Positions 15,607 to 23,525 of a stretch of 64,000 bases of DNA are shown piece after piece (the first letter of the stretch is position 1; each line of letters opens with the position of its first letter). Below the pieces are notes generated by a model. That model saw only the letters and a program-made list of their open reading frames with translations, had not been told where the DNA came from and did not search any database. Origin of the DNA: Achromobacter sp. RTa (GTDB taxonomy: Bacteria > Pseudomonadota > Gammaproteobacteria > Burkholderiales > Burkholderiaceae_B); the NCBI RefSeq assembly GCF_000757485.1, contig NZ_JPYO01000042.1, forward strand, positions 186,197 through 250,196, in the 5' to 3' direction. The position numbers and the translations under genes are program-made.

Positions 15607-16395
15607 TCAGCGCACGGCCTTCAGCCATTGGCCCACCACGTCCAGCACGATGCGGCCCTGCTCGCGGTGCGGGACGTGGCCGCAGTTCTCCAGCAGCACG
15701 GCGCGTCCACCGGTCAGCCGCGCGATGCGCTCGGGATGCAGCGGCGAACCGTACTCGTCATCATCGCCGTGCAGAGCCAGCACCGGGCAACGCACCAGGC
15801 TCAGGGGCCCATCGAGATTCCAGTCGGCGAAGCTGGGCGACAGCCAGGTGTCGACCCAGGCTCCCAGCACCCAGGCGGCCTTCTCGCCGTGGTACTTCTT
15901 CAGGCGATCCAGCTGGCCCGGCTCGTCGAAATTCCGCTTCGCGGCGCTGATGCCCTGCAGCGTGCGGTCTTCGGCAAACGCCTGCGCGGATTCGGTGATC
16001 AGGGCCTGGCAGTCTTCCTCGTACACGCCCGCGCAGCATATCCCCATGCCTCCGCCCACGCTGTGGCCGAAGGCGACGAACGGCCCGATGCCCAACGCTT
16101 CCCGCAGCTGGCGGAAGCCGCCGCGTGCCTCGGCTTCGACGAAACCGGTTTCGAAGGTGGCGGCGTTCGGGTCGGAACGGCCAAAGCCCAGGCGGTCGTA
16201 CGCGATCACGCTGCGCCCGGTTTCGCGCGCCAGCAGCTCCGGAAAATCGCGCCACAGTTCCACGCAGCCCAGCGAGTCGTGCAACAGCACAATGGGCGCG
16301 CCCGCCGCATCCGCGCCTGCGGGGTCCCAGCGCCGCGCGAACAGGCGGCCCTGGCTGGTGGGTACGTAGACATCCTGACTGGTAATGGAAAGCAT
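15607..16395 (-). CDS. Alpha/beta-fold hydrolase
   Basis: The 262-residue protein starts at ATG 16395, which has an AGGA site 6 nt upstream; an ATG at 16428 has none. The alpha/beta hydrolase triad is visible: nucleophile Ser112 in AFGHSVGGGM, acid in ALHGDDDEYG, and His in ENCGHVPHRE near the C-terminus. The oxyanion turn is LLHDSLGCVELW, where the usual HG pair is HD, a common variation. It is cytoplasmic, and the ester or other substrate is unknown. It lies alone between the Dyp peroxidase and the TauE operon. Confidence 0.87.
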   Translation of the reverse strand: MLSITSQDVYVPTSQGRLFARRWDPAGADAAGAPIVLLHDSLGCVELWRDFPELLARETGRSVIAYDRLGFGRSDPNAATFETGFVEAEARGGFRQLREALGIGPFVAFGHSVGGGMGICCAGVYEEDCQALITESAQAFAEDRTLQGISAAKRNFDEPGQLDRLKKYHGEKAAWVLGAWVDTWLSPSFADWNLDGPLSLVRCPVLALHGDDDEYGSPLHPERIARLTGGRAVLLENCGHVPHREQGRIVLDVVGQWLKAVR

Positions 16396-16471
16396 GAACG
16401 GATCCTGGGATATGAGGCGGCGCGCCATCGAGGCGCAAGCGGATTATAAAAAATCCGGCCGCGCGCCCGGT

Positions 16472-16792
16472 TCAGTGCAGGCCGGACATGACGCCGGCCG
16501 CGATGATCAGCAGCACAAGCGCGGAAATCGCCGTATAGGCGTAGTCGCGTTCGCGCAGGAAGATGGCCAGCATCAGCGCCACGCGCGCAACCGGCAGCAG
16601 GATGAAAAGGGCCACCCCCGCCTGCACGAACCGGTAGCCGTACAGGCCCATGCCCTCTCCGCCGCCGGATGGCGCCACCAGGCCCAGCGCCATGCCGATG
16701 GCGATGCAGGCCGATGCGGCCCAGGTTCCATACCAGAGCAGCGCCGCGATGCCGCGGTCACGCCTGGCCTGTCTGTCGGGGGCCGCGCTCAC
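16472..16792 (-). CDS. DUF1634 membrane protein
   Basis: A 106-residue protein with three predicted membrane helices (AALLWYGTWAASACIAIGMA, FVQAGVALFILLPVARVALM and YTAISALVLLIIAAG). DUF1634 proteins are typically encoded beside TauE/SafE permeases, as here: its ATG overlaps the TauE stop codon as ATGA (16789-16792), indicating translational coupling. It probably acts as an accessory subunit of the exporter; direct function is unproven. Confidence 0.87.
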   Translation of the reverse strand: MSAAPDRQARRDRGIAALLWYGTWAASACIAIGMALGLVAPSGGGEGMGLYGYRFVQAGVALFILLPVARVALMLAIFLRERDYAYTAISALVLLIIAAGVMSGLH

Positions 16793-17655
16793 GCCGGGCC
16801 TCCCGGGATCGACACGCCCAGCGCGCTGAGCAGCATTTGCACCGCAAGCAGCGCCAGGACGACGACGAAGAAGATGCGCAGTTTGTCGGCGGGCAAGCCC
16901 AGCAACAGACGGGCCCCGAGCAACGCGCCGGCGACCGAGCCCAGCGCGACCGGGCCCGCGATGCCGATATCGATGTCGCCCCGCACGAAATACGCGCCCG
17001 CGCTGGCCGCGGCCGTAACGCCGATCATGAAGTTCGACGTGGCCGAGGACACTTTGATGGGCAGCCGCAGGGCGGCGTCCATCGCGGGAATCTTGAGCAC
17101 GCCAGAACCGATGCCCAGCAGCGCCGAGATCAGGCCCGCGCCGTACATCAGCGACAGACCCAGCGGCACGCGGCCCACCTGGTAGTGGACTTCCCTGCCC
17201 AGGGCGCGGTCGGGGAAGCTCGAATGCAGGCGCAGCGCCGTGGCCCAGCTCGCGGCGTCCGGCGTGCCGGCGTGGGCCGCCTCGCGGCGGCGCGCCAGCA
17301 TCTGCTGCGCCGACAGGGCAAGAATGGCGGCGAACAGGCCGTAGAGGAATTCGGTGGACACGATGCCGATGAGGAACACGCCGGTCAGCGCGCCCAGCGT
17401 GGTGGCGGTTTCGAGGACGATGGCCAGCCGGACGTTGGTCAGGCGCCCCTTCAGGAACGGCCCCGCGCTGCCGCAGGAACAGGCGATCACCGAGATGATG
17501 CTGGCGCCGATCGCAACGTGGATGTCCACGCCGAACAGCAGCGTCAGGATCGGCACGATGAAAATGCCGCTGGCCATTCCCAGCACGCCGCCCAGCGCGC
17601 TGGCCCCGAAGGCTGCGGCGAAGAGCCAGAGGATTGTGGATGCCGCCATGGCCAC
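16789..17655 (-). CDS. Sulfite exporter TauE/SafE family permease
   Basis: The 288-residue integral membrane protein has about eight hydrophobic segments and the two half-domain repeat of the family: LGGVLGMASGIFIVPILTLL in the first half and LISALLGIGSGVLKIPAMDA in the second, each with the G-x-G...P pattern. TauE/SafE proteins export sulfonate-derived anions or organic acids. It is the middle gene of a GntR-TauE-DUF1634 operon (4-bp gap before it, ATGA overlap after it), so its substrate is probably related to the ligand of the GntR regulator. Confidence 0.9.
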   Translation of the reverse strand: MAMAASTILWLFAAAFGASALGGVLGMASGIFIVPILTLLFGVDIHVAIGASIISVIACSCGSAGPFLKGRLTNVRLAIVLETATTLGALTGVFLIGIVSTEFLYGLFAAILALSAQQMLARRREAAHAGTPDAASWATALRLHSSFPDRALGREVHYQVGRVPLGLSLMYGAGLISALLGIGSGVLKIPAMDAALRLPIKVSSATSNFMIGVTAAASAGAYFVRGDIDIGIAGPVALGSVAGALLGARLLLGLPADKLRIFFVVVLALLAVQMLLSALGVSIPGGPA

Positions 17656-17659
17656 TGGC

Positions 17660-18403
17660 TCAGTCCCGCTTGCGCGGCAGCCGGGACAGGCGGGTGGTGA
17701 ACCGGATCAGGTCACCGCGGTAGTACAGCTTTTCGTAGTCGACGGGGCGCTGCCCCTCGCTGTAGGACGTGCGCTCGATGAGGAAGATCGGGCTGCCCGC
17801 CTCGACGCCCAGGGCTTGCGCCACGCGCTCGTCCGCCGTCACGGCTTCGAGCTGGTACTGGGCTTCGATCAGCGGCAGCTCGTAGCGCAGCTCCAGCAGG
17901 TCGAAGATAGGCTCGGCCTCCAGGTCATTGCTGGCGACCTTCTCGCCGATGTCCAGCGGCAGGTAGGTTTCATCGAACGACATGGCCGTGCCGTCCGCCA
18001 GCCGCACACGCTCGATGCGGTAGACCATCGCGCCCCGCGCCACTTCCAGCTGGCGCGCCACGTCTTCCGTGGCGGGCACCGGCCGCTTGTCCAGCAGACG
18101 CGCCGTGGCCTGGCGGCCGAGCGCGGTCATGTCTTCGACGAATCCGCTCAACGACGTCAACGCCTGGGTCAGCTTGGGTTCCGTGACGAAGGTGCCCTTG
18201 CCGCGCCGGATTTCCACCAGGCCGCGCGCAACCAGGTTTTCCACCGCCTTGCGCACCGTGGTGCGGCTGACGGCGAAGCGCTCGATCAGCTGGTCTTCCG
18301 TGGGCAAGCGGCTGCCGGACGGCAGGATGCCGACGGCGATTTCTGCGGCCAGCGCCGTTTCCACCCTGACGTAGAGAGGAGAATGTTCAACGTTTTTTTG
18401 CAT
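17660..18403 (-). CDS. GntR family regulator, HutC/UTRA type
   Basis: The 247-residue protein has an N-terminal GntR winged helix (LPTEDQLIERFAVSRTTVRK as the HTH, followed by RRGKGTFV as the wing) and a UTRA ligand-binding domain with RIERVRLADGTAMSFDETYL in the middle and FLIERTSYSEGQRPVDYEKL near the end. It is the first gene of the TauE operon. The start at ATG 18403 has no clear ribosome-binding site; a large palindrome lies only 4 bp upstream. It most likely represses its own operon. Confidence 0.9.
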   Translation of the reverse strand: MQKNVEHSPLYVRVETALAAEIAVGILPSGSRLPTEDQLIERFAVSRTTVRKAVENLVARGLVEIRRGKGTFVTEPKLTQALTSLSGFVEDMTALGRQATARLLDKRPVPATEDVARQLEVARGAMVYRIERVRLADGTAMSFDETYLPLDIGEKVASNDLEAEPIFDLLELRYELPLIEAQYQLEAVTADERVAQALGVEAGSPIFLIERTSYSEGQRPVDYEKLYYRGDLIRFTTRLSRLPRKRD

Positions 18404-18407
18404 GAAC

Positions 18408-18433
18408 CATCATAACATCATGATGTCATGATG
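18408..18433. promoter_or_regulatory. Palindromic operator before the GntR-TauE operon
   Basis: A 26-bp inverted repeat (CATCATAACATCA and TGATGTCATGATG) with 12 of 13 positions paired and a perfect ACATCATGATGT core. On the minus strand it contains TATGAT (18414-18409), a candidate -10. Its place next to a GntR gene makes autoregulation likely. Confidence 0.7.
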
Positions 18434-18538
18434 ATGCAAGATCGGAGGGGCATTAAGGATACCGGAGCCGGCAACTGGTAGTCTTCGAGGGCCTGCCGGC
18501 GCCTCCCGCGCCGGCGCCCTTTTCAAGCGAGACACGAA

Positions 18539-19048
18539 ATGAGCAGTTTCATGCACAGCGCCTCCGTTCCCGTCCTGACGCAAATGCTGTCGGCCTTGTC
18601 CGACGTGCTGAAGAAGGCGGAAACCCACGCCGCGGAAAAGAACATCGATCCGCAGGCGTATCTGGGCGCCCGCCTGTTTCCCGACATGTTCCCCCTGTCG
18701 CGACAGGTGCAGATCGCGTCGGACTTCGCCCGCGGCATCGCCTCGCGCCTGGCCGGCGCGGAAGTTCCGTCGTGGCCGGACAGCGAGGCCAGCTTCGCCG
18801 GCCTGCAGGCCCTGATCGCCAAGACGCTGGAACACCTGGCCTCGTTCAGCCCCGAACAGTTCGAACAGAGCGAAACCCTGGAAATCGTGCTGCGTCCCGG
18901 CACGCCCAAGGAAAAGAAGCTGAGCGGCAGCGCCTACCTGCTGCACTATGGCCTGCCGCAGTTCTTCTTCCACGTGACCACCGCCTACGACATCCTGCGC
19001 CACAACGGCCTGGAAATCGGCAAGCGCGATTACATGGGCAAGTACTGA
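18539..19048 (+). CDS. DUF1993 family protein
   Basis: The 169-residue cytoplasmic protein matches the DUF1993 (DinB-like helical bundle) pattern: SASVPVLTQMLSALSDVLKK at the start, the conserved RLFPDMFPLSRQVQIASDFA, and HYGLPQFFFHVTTAYDILRH followed by NGLEIGKRDYMG at the end. Function is unknown. It is divergent from the GntR gene, sharing the palindromic region, and convergent with the aldolase gene. A GC palindrome follows its stop. Confidence 0.88.
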   Translation: MSSFMHSASVPVLTQMLSALSDVLKKAETHAAEKNIDPQAYLGARLFPDMFPLSRQVQIASDFARGIASRLAGAEVPSWPDSEASFAGLQALIAKTLEHLASFSPEQFEQSETLEIVLRPGTPKEKKLSGSAYLLHYGLPQFFFHVTTAYDILRHNGLEIGKRDYMGKY

Positions 19049-19059
19049 TTCGACTTCGT

Positions 19060-19077
19060 GGGCCCCGCGCGGGGCCC
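19060..19077. terminator. GC-rich palindrome between convergent genes
   Basis: GGGCCCCGCGCGGGGCCC is an 18-bp perfect palindrome lying 12 bp after the DUF1993 stop and 8 bp before the end of the aldolase gene. Neither strand has a T-run after it, so it is at best a weak bidirectional terminator. Confidence 0.35.
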
Positions 19078-19085
19078 GCGCCCGC

Positions 19086-19850
19086 CTACTCCGCGTAGCC
19101 GGGGTTGCGGCGGTCCAGCCGGCGCAGCAGCCCCGGCCAGGCCAGCATGGCCTTGTGCGCGCGGTCGGCCTGCGATTCGACCGTCGCGTTCTTCAGGATG
19201 TCGGGCGGGATATAGGTCAGCTCCCCGCCCGCCTGGGCCCGCACCTGCACCATGCAGGCCGCCTCCAGGCGATGCATGGCCTGGAACGCCTCGGCCATGC
19301 TCTGCCCCACCGTCAGCAGGCCATGATTGCGCAGGATGAGGTAGCTGTTGCTGCCCAGGTCGCGCACCAGGCGCGGCTGCTCCTCGGGATTGAGCGCCAG
19401 GCCTTCGTAATCGTGATAGCCCAGCGAGCGCAGCACGATGAACGCGAACTGCGACAGGGGTAGCAGCCCCTCTTTCTGCGCCGATACCGCCACGCCATTG
19501 ATCGAGTGCGTGTGCAACACGCACATCGCATCCTTGCGGGCCGCATGGATACAGCTGTGGATCGTGAAGCCCGCGGGGTTGATGTCGTACTCGGACTCCA
19601 TGACCTTGCGGCCGTCCAGGTCGATCTTGACCAGGCTGGACGCCGTGATCTCGTCGAACATCATGCCGTAGGGATTGATCAGGAAGTGTTCGGTGCCGGG
19701 CACCTTGGCCGTGATGTGGGTGAAGATCAGGTCGTCCCAGCCGAACAGCGCCACCAGGCGGTACAACGCCGCCAGGTCCTTGCGGACCTGCCATTCCGTT
19801 TCGCCGACGCGCTCGCGCACGCTGCCTCCCGTGTTGCCTGTCGTATCCAT
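19086..19850 (-). CDS. Class II aldolase/adducin family protein
   Basis: The 254-residue protein starts at ATG 19850, preceded by AGGAGA; the longer open frame to 20036 crosses the divergent promoter. Zinc ligands of the family are visible in CVLHTHSINGVAVSA (HxH) and YLILRNHGLLTVGQSM (His). FTHITAKVPG and HFLINPYGMMFDEIT are the usual N-terminal segments. Members cleave or decarboxylate phosphorylated sugars or related hydroxyacids; the substrate here is unknown. Divergent from the acyl-CoA ligase gene at 20069 over a region with a TCACATATGTGA palindrome. Confidence 0.9.
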   Translation of the reverse strand: MDTTGNTGGSVRERVGETEWQVRKDLAALYRLVALFGWDDLIFTHITAKVPGTEHFLINPYGMMFDEITASSLVKIDLDGRKVMESEYDINPAGFTIHSCIHAARKDAMCVLHTHSINGVAVSAQKEGLLPLSQFAFIVLRSLGYHDYEGLALNPEEQPRLVRDLGSNSYLILRNHGLLTVGQSMAEAFQAMHRLEAACMVQVRAQAGGELTYIPPDILKNATVESQADRAHKAMLAWPGLLRRLDRRNPGYAE

Positions 19851-19986
19851 GCCGTCTCCTTGTATGTGGAATACGCCTGCGGCAACCTCGCCGCAGGCCT
19901 CGCCAAGCACTTTATTCGCTTTGCCCGAAACCGGCGCGCCCGGCGTCCGCCGGCCGGCCGCTCCGGAGCGCCATCGGGCAGAGAAT

Positions 19987-19998
19987 TCACATATGTGA
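19987..19998. promoter_or_regulatory. 12-bp palindrome between divergent aldolase and ligase genes
   Basis: TCACATATGTGA is a perfect palindrome in the 218-bp intergenic region, 70 bp before the ligase start and 137 bp before the aldolase start. It has the size of a bacterial operator; the IclR regulator at 22637 is a candidate binder, by proximity only. Confidence 0.4.
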
Positions 19999-20068
19999 TG
20001 GAAATGCCCCATCATCATTCCTATGATTCGGCTCAATCGCAGTCCCCCGCAGACACCTTGCCGCTTCC

Positions 20069-21592
20069 ATGTCCGTCGATCTTCCCGATACCGATTTCCG
20101 TATCCATCAACTGGTCAGCCGGCACCTGCCCGGCCTGGCCGATCATCAGGCCCTGATTTCCGATGAGGGCGCCTGGACCTACGCGCAGCTCGATGCCGCC
20201 GTTCTTGCGCTGGCCGGCCGCCTGGCGGACCGCGGCTTGCGCGCCGGCGACCGCCTGCTCATCGTCGGGGAAAGCGGCTGCGCGCAGCTGGCCGCCGTGC
20301 TGGCCTGCAGCCGGCTGGACGCCTGGGCCGTCGTCGTCAACGCCCGCATGACCGGCGTCGAAGTCGACGCCATCAAGACCCATTGCGGGCCCAGGCTCCT
20401 GCTGGCCACCAGCGGCCTGTCCGGCGACGCCCGGGCCCACGGCTTGCGCCATGGCGCAAGCGAATTCCAGGTCGCGGGGCTGACTCTTTCCTGCACCGAG
20501 GCCGACTCGGCCGCCCAGGCCGAGCCCGTGCAAGCGGATGCGCGCGAGCAGGTCGCGGTGATGATCTACACCAGCGGCACCACGGGCGTGCCCAAGGGCG
20601 TGATGCTCACTCACGCCAACCTGGGCCATTCTTCGGCGGTTGCGCGCCATGCCCGCGGCACCGGCCCCTCCGACCATGTCTATTCCGCGCTGCCCATCTC
20701 CCACGTATACGGATTGAGCACGGTGGCGCTCGCCGCCCTGGGGGCCGGCGCCACGCTGCGGCTGGCCAGTCGCTTCGACGTTGCACACGCCGTCGCCGCC
20801 CTCGCAGAAGGCGTGACGATGCTGCATGGGGTGCCCGCCATGTACGTGCGCCTGCTGCAGGCCCATGAACAGGGAACGGCCATCGCCGCGCCGAAGATCC
20901 GCCTGCTGCATTGCGGCGGAGCGCCTCTGGATCCCTCGCTCAAGGCCCGCATCGAAGCAATATTCGGCGAGCCGATAAACAATGGATACGGGCTGACCGA
21001 AGCCTCGCCGACCATCAGCATGGTGCCCTACCGCCAGCGCCGCACGGACCTGAGCGTAGGCTACCTGATCCCCGGCATGCAGGCGCGCATCGTCGACGAA
21101 AACTCACAGGCCGTCGCGCCCGGCGAAGTGGGCGAACTGCAGGTTCGCGGCCCCAACGTCATGAAGGGCTACTACAAGGCCCCGGAACAAACGGCGCTGG
21201 CCCTCGGCGAGGACGGCTGGCTGCGCACCGGGGATCTGCTGCGCGAGGAGCCCGACGGCGCGCTCTTCGTCATGGGCCGCATCAAGGATCTCATCATCCG
21301 TTCCGGTTTCAACGTCTATCCCAGCGAAGTCGAGGCGGCGCTGAACGCATATGCCGGAGTGCGCCAGTCCTGCGTGGTCGGCGTGCCCAAGGACGGCGAC
21401 GAACAGATCGTCGCGTTCGTCGAGGCCGAGGAAGGCCGCAGCGTGCAGGCGGAGGCGCTGCAAAGCTTCGCGCGCGAGCGGCTGGCGCCCTACAAGCGGC
21501 CGCAGAAGATCGTCCTGCTGGCCCGCCTGCCCGCGGCGGACAACGGAAAAATCCTGCGCAAGGCCATGGTCGACATGGCGCGCGGAATCTGA
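20069..21592 (+). CDS. Acyl-CoA synthetase, AMP-forming (class I adenylate-forming)
   Basis: The 507-residue enzyme activates a carboxylic acid with ATP and CoA to an acyl-CoA. The P-loop is YTSGTTGVPKGVMLTH (about residues 167-182); A5 is NNGYGLTEASP; A7 is GWLRTGDLL; A8 begins GRIKDLIIRSGFNVYPSEVE; the adenylation Lys is in NGKILRK near the C-terminus. All core motifs are intact. It heads the + strand unit A: ligase, Bug receptor, IclR, two acyl-CoA dehydrogenases, FadB-like protein and thiolase, and so probably starts the pathway by activating the imported acid. The acid is not known. Confidence 0.93.
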   Translation: MSVDLPDTDFRIHQLVSRHLPGLADHQALISDEGAWTYAQLDAAVLALAGRLADRGLRAGDRLLIVGESGCAQLAAVLACSRLDAWAVVVNARMTGVEVDAIKTHCGPRLLLATSGLSGDARAHGLRHGASEFQVAGLTLSCTEADSAAQAEPVQADAREQVAVMIYTSGTTGVPKGVMLTHANLGHSSAVARHARGTGPSDHVYSALPISHVYGLSTVALAALGAGATLRLASRFDVAHAVAALAEGVTMLHGVPAMYVRLLQAHEQGTAIAAPKIRLLHCGGAPLDPSLKARIEAIFGEPINNGYGLTEASPTISMVPYRQRRTDLSVGYLIPGMQARIVDENSQAVAPGEVGELQVRGPNVMKGYYKAPEQTALALGEDGWLRTGDLLREEPDGALFVMGRIKDLIIRSGFNVYPSEVEAALNAYAGVRQSCVVGVPKDGDEQIVAFVEAEEGRSVQAEALQSFARERLAPYKRPQKIVLLARLPAADNGKILRKAMVDMARGI

Positions 21593-21635
21593 AGTCGACA
21601 CAACACCAGAAAATACCCAACAACAGGAGACAAAC

Positions 21636-22622
21636 ATGAAATCGACAGCCAGAAGGCGTTTTCTCGCGGCGGCGGCCGCGCTGGCCGCGGCGTGCAGCCT
21701 GCCCGTCCACGCGGCCGACGCCTGGCCCGCCCGGCCCATCCGCTTCATCGTGCCCAGCGCCGCGGGCGGCGGGGCCGACACGGTCGCCCGCCTGCTGGCC
21801 CAGCATATCGGCGGCGCCCTCAAGCAGCCCATCGTGGTCGAGAACCGCGCGGGCGGCTCGGGCGTCATCGCCGGCAACGCCGTGCTCGGGGCGCCAGCCG
21901 ACGGCTATACCTTCATGCTGGGATTCACCACCATGTCCCAACTGCCCGCCACTTCCACGATCAAACTGCCCTACCAGGTGGACCGCGACTTCATCCCCGT
22001 CTCGCTGGTCGCCCGCTCGTCGAACGTCCTCGTGGTCAACCGCGGCAGCGTCGACGTGGACTCGGTCAAGGCGCTGGTGGAAGCGTTGCGGGCGTCACCC
22101 CAGAAGTACAGCTACGGCTCCTACGGCAACGGCTCCACCGGCCACTTCCTGGGCGCGCAGTTCCTGCAGGAAACGAAAACGAACGCCCAGCACGTGCCGT
22201 ACAAGGGCGCCGCGCCCATGATGTCGGACCTGCTGGCCGGCGTGGTCTCCTTCGCATTCCCTGACATCGGCTCGGCGCTGCCCCACCTGAACTCGGACCG
22301 CGTCCGCGTGCTGGCCGTGACGGGCGACAAACGCATGGCGACGCTGCCGCAGATCCCGACCATGGCGGAGCTCGGCTACCAGGGCTTCAACCTGGGCGCG
22401 TGGTTCGGGCTGTTCGCCGCCAAGGGCACTCCCGACGCCATCGTCCAGGACATGGCGGCGCAGATCGCCCAGGCGGTCAAGGCGCCGGACGTCCGGTCCA
22501 AGCTCGTCGGCATGAACCTGGATCCCGTGGGCAGCGATCCCAAGACCTTCGCGACGTTCTTCCAAACCGACCTGCAGCGTTGGGCCGACCTGGCGAACAA
22601 GGCCAACATCCGCACCGACTGA
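21636..22622 (+). CDS. Bug/TctC family periplasmic substrate-binding protein
   Basis: The 328-residue receptor starts at ATG 21636 with AGGAGA upstream. The leader (MKSTARRRFLAAAAALAAAC) ends near VHAADA and has an RRRFLA sequence that could direct it to Tat. The family pattern is WPARPIRFIVPSAAGGGADT, with VVENRAGGSGVIAG after it and VPYKGAAPMMSDLLAG later, the loops that hold a carboxylate in Bug structures. It binds a small carboxylic acid, probably the substrate of the ligase encoded just before it. No TctA/TctB membrane partners are in the window. Confidence 0.93.
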   Translation: MKSTARRRFLAAAAALAAACSLPVHAADAWPARPIRFIVPSAAGGGADTVARLLAQHIGGALKQPIVVENRAGGSGVIAGNAVLGAPADGYTFMLGFTTMSQLPATSTIKLPYQVDRDFIPVSLVARSSNVLVVNRGSVDVDSVKALVEALRASPQKYSYGSYGNGSTGHFLGAQFLQETKTNAQHVPYKGAAPMMSDLLAGVVSFAFPDIGSALPHLNSDRVRVLAVTGDKRMATLPQIPTMAELGYQGFNLGAWFGLFAAKGTPDAIVQDMAAQIAQAVKAPDVRSKLVGMNLDPVGSDPKTFATFFQTDLQRWADLANKANIRTD

Positions 22623-22636
22623 CACGGGGGCCCATC

Positions 22637-23500
22637 ATGTCCCGATCCTCCCGACGGCTGGAACTTCCCGACGCTTCGGTCAAGGACAGCACGCGCGACC
22701 TGGGCCCTCGTTCGGTCAAGTCGGCCCAGCGCGTGCTCGAACTGATCGAACTGCTGGAACAGCTGGGCCGCCCCGTCAGCCTGGCGGAGATCGTCCGCGC
22801 CAGCGGCTACCCCCAGTCCAGCACCTGGATGCTGGTCCAGACGCTGATGCGCATGGGCTACCTGTGCCACAACCCCGACGACGGCACCTACATGCCCAGC
22901 CTGCGGCTGAACCTGCTGGGCGGCTGGGTGCACGACCTGGCCCTGCCCCGCAGCAACCTACGCCTGGCCATGCGCGCGCTGGGCGAACGCCTGGGCCTGA
23001 GCGTCATCCTGGGCCAGCGCAGCGGCCGCTACGTCCAGTACGCCCACGTGCTCTACGGCGCCAAGGACCGCAAGACCCAGGTGCCGATCGGGGTCGTGCG
23101 GCCGCTGATCGACACCGGCATGGGGTACGCGCTGCTGGCGCAGCTGCCGGACGACGAAGTCTGCTCCATCGCCAGCGTCTGCCTGGCGCGCGCCGAGCAC
23201 AAATCGCCGGTTTCGTCGCTGCGGCAGGTCCTCTCCATCGTCGACAAGGCGCGCCAGGCAGGGTTCGTCTATTCGCACCGCCTCCAGAGCGCCAATCGCG
23301 CGTCCTTTTCCTTCGCGCTGGTCAGCGACCCCGGCGCCGGCGACCGCGCCGGCCTGCTGGCCCTGGCCGTCGCCGGCACCCGGCAGGACGTCGCCGCTCG
23401 CCTGCGCGACATTCCGCGCACGGTCAACGACGTCGCCGCCGAATTCCTGCCGGATGTGCCCATCCACATCAAGGCGCCTCCATCCATCCAGCCGATCTGA
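22637..23500 (+). CDS. IclR family transcriptional regulator
   Basis: This 287-residue regulator begins 14 bp after the Bug gene. The HTH lies at about residues 25-90: SVKSAQRVLELIELLEQLGR, then SLAEIVRASGYPQSSTWMLV as the recognition part. The IclR effector domain follows (RPLIDTGMGYALLAQLPDDE and later SIVDKARQAGFVYSHRLQSA). Its position inside unit A suggests control of this unit by an intermediate. The N-terminus has about 20 extra residues rich in Arg and Ser before the HTH; a later start is possible. Confidence 0.9.
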   Translation: MSRSSRRLELPDASVKDSTRDLGPRSVKSAQRVLELIELLEQLGRPVSLAEIVRASGYPQSSTWMLVQTLMRMGYLCHNPDDGTYMPSLRLNLLGGWVHDLALPRSNLRLAMRALGERLGLSVILGQRSGRYVQYAHVLYGAKDRKTQVPIGVVRPLIDTGMGYALLAQLPDDEVCSIASVCLARAEHKSPVSSLRQVLSIVDKARQAGFVYSHRLQSANRASFSFALVSDPGAGDRAGLLALAVAGTRQDVAARLRDIPRTVNDVAAEFLPDVPIHIKAPPSIQPI

Positions 23501-23525
23501 AGGCATCCACAGAGCGATCATCACC

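Noticed and set aside
19987-19998. CRP-type site at TCACATATGTGA
   Set aside because: The CRP consensus is TGTGA-N6-TCACA; here the arms are in the opposite order, so CRP binding is not expected.
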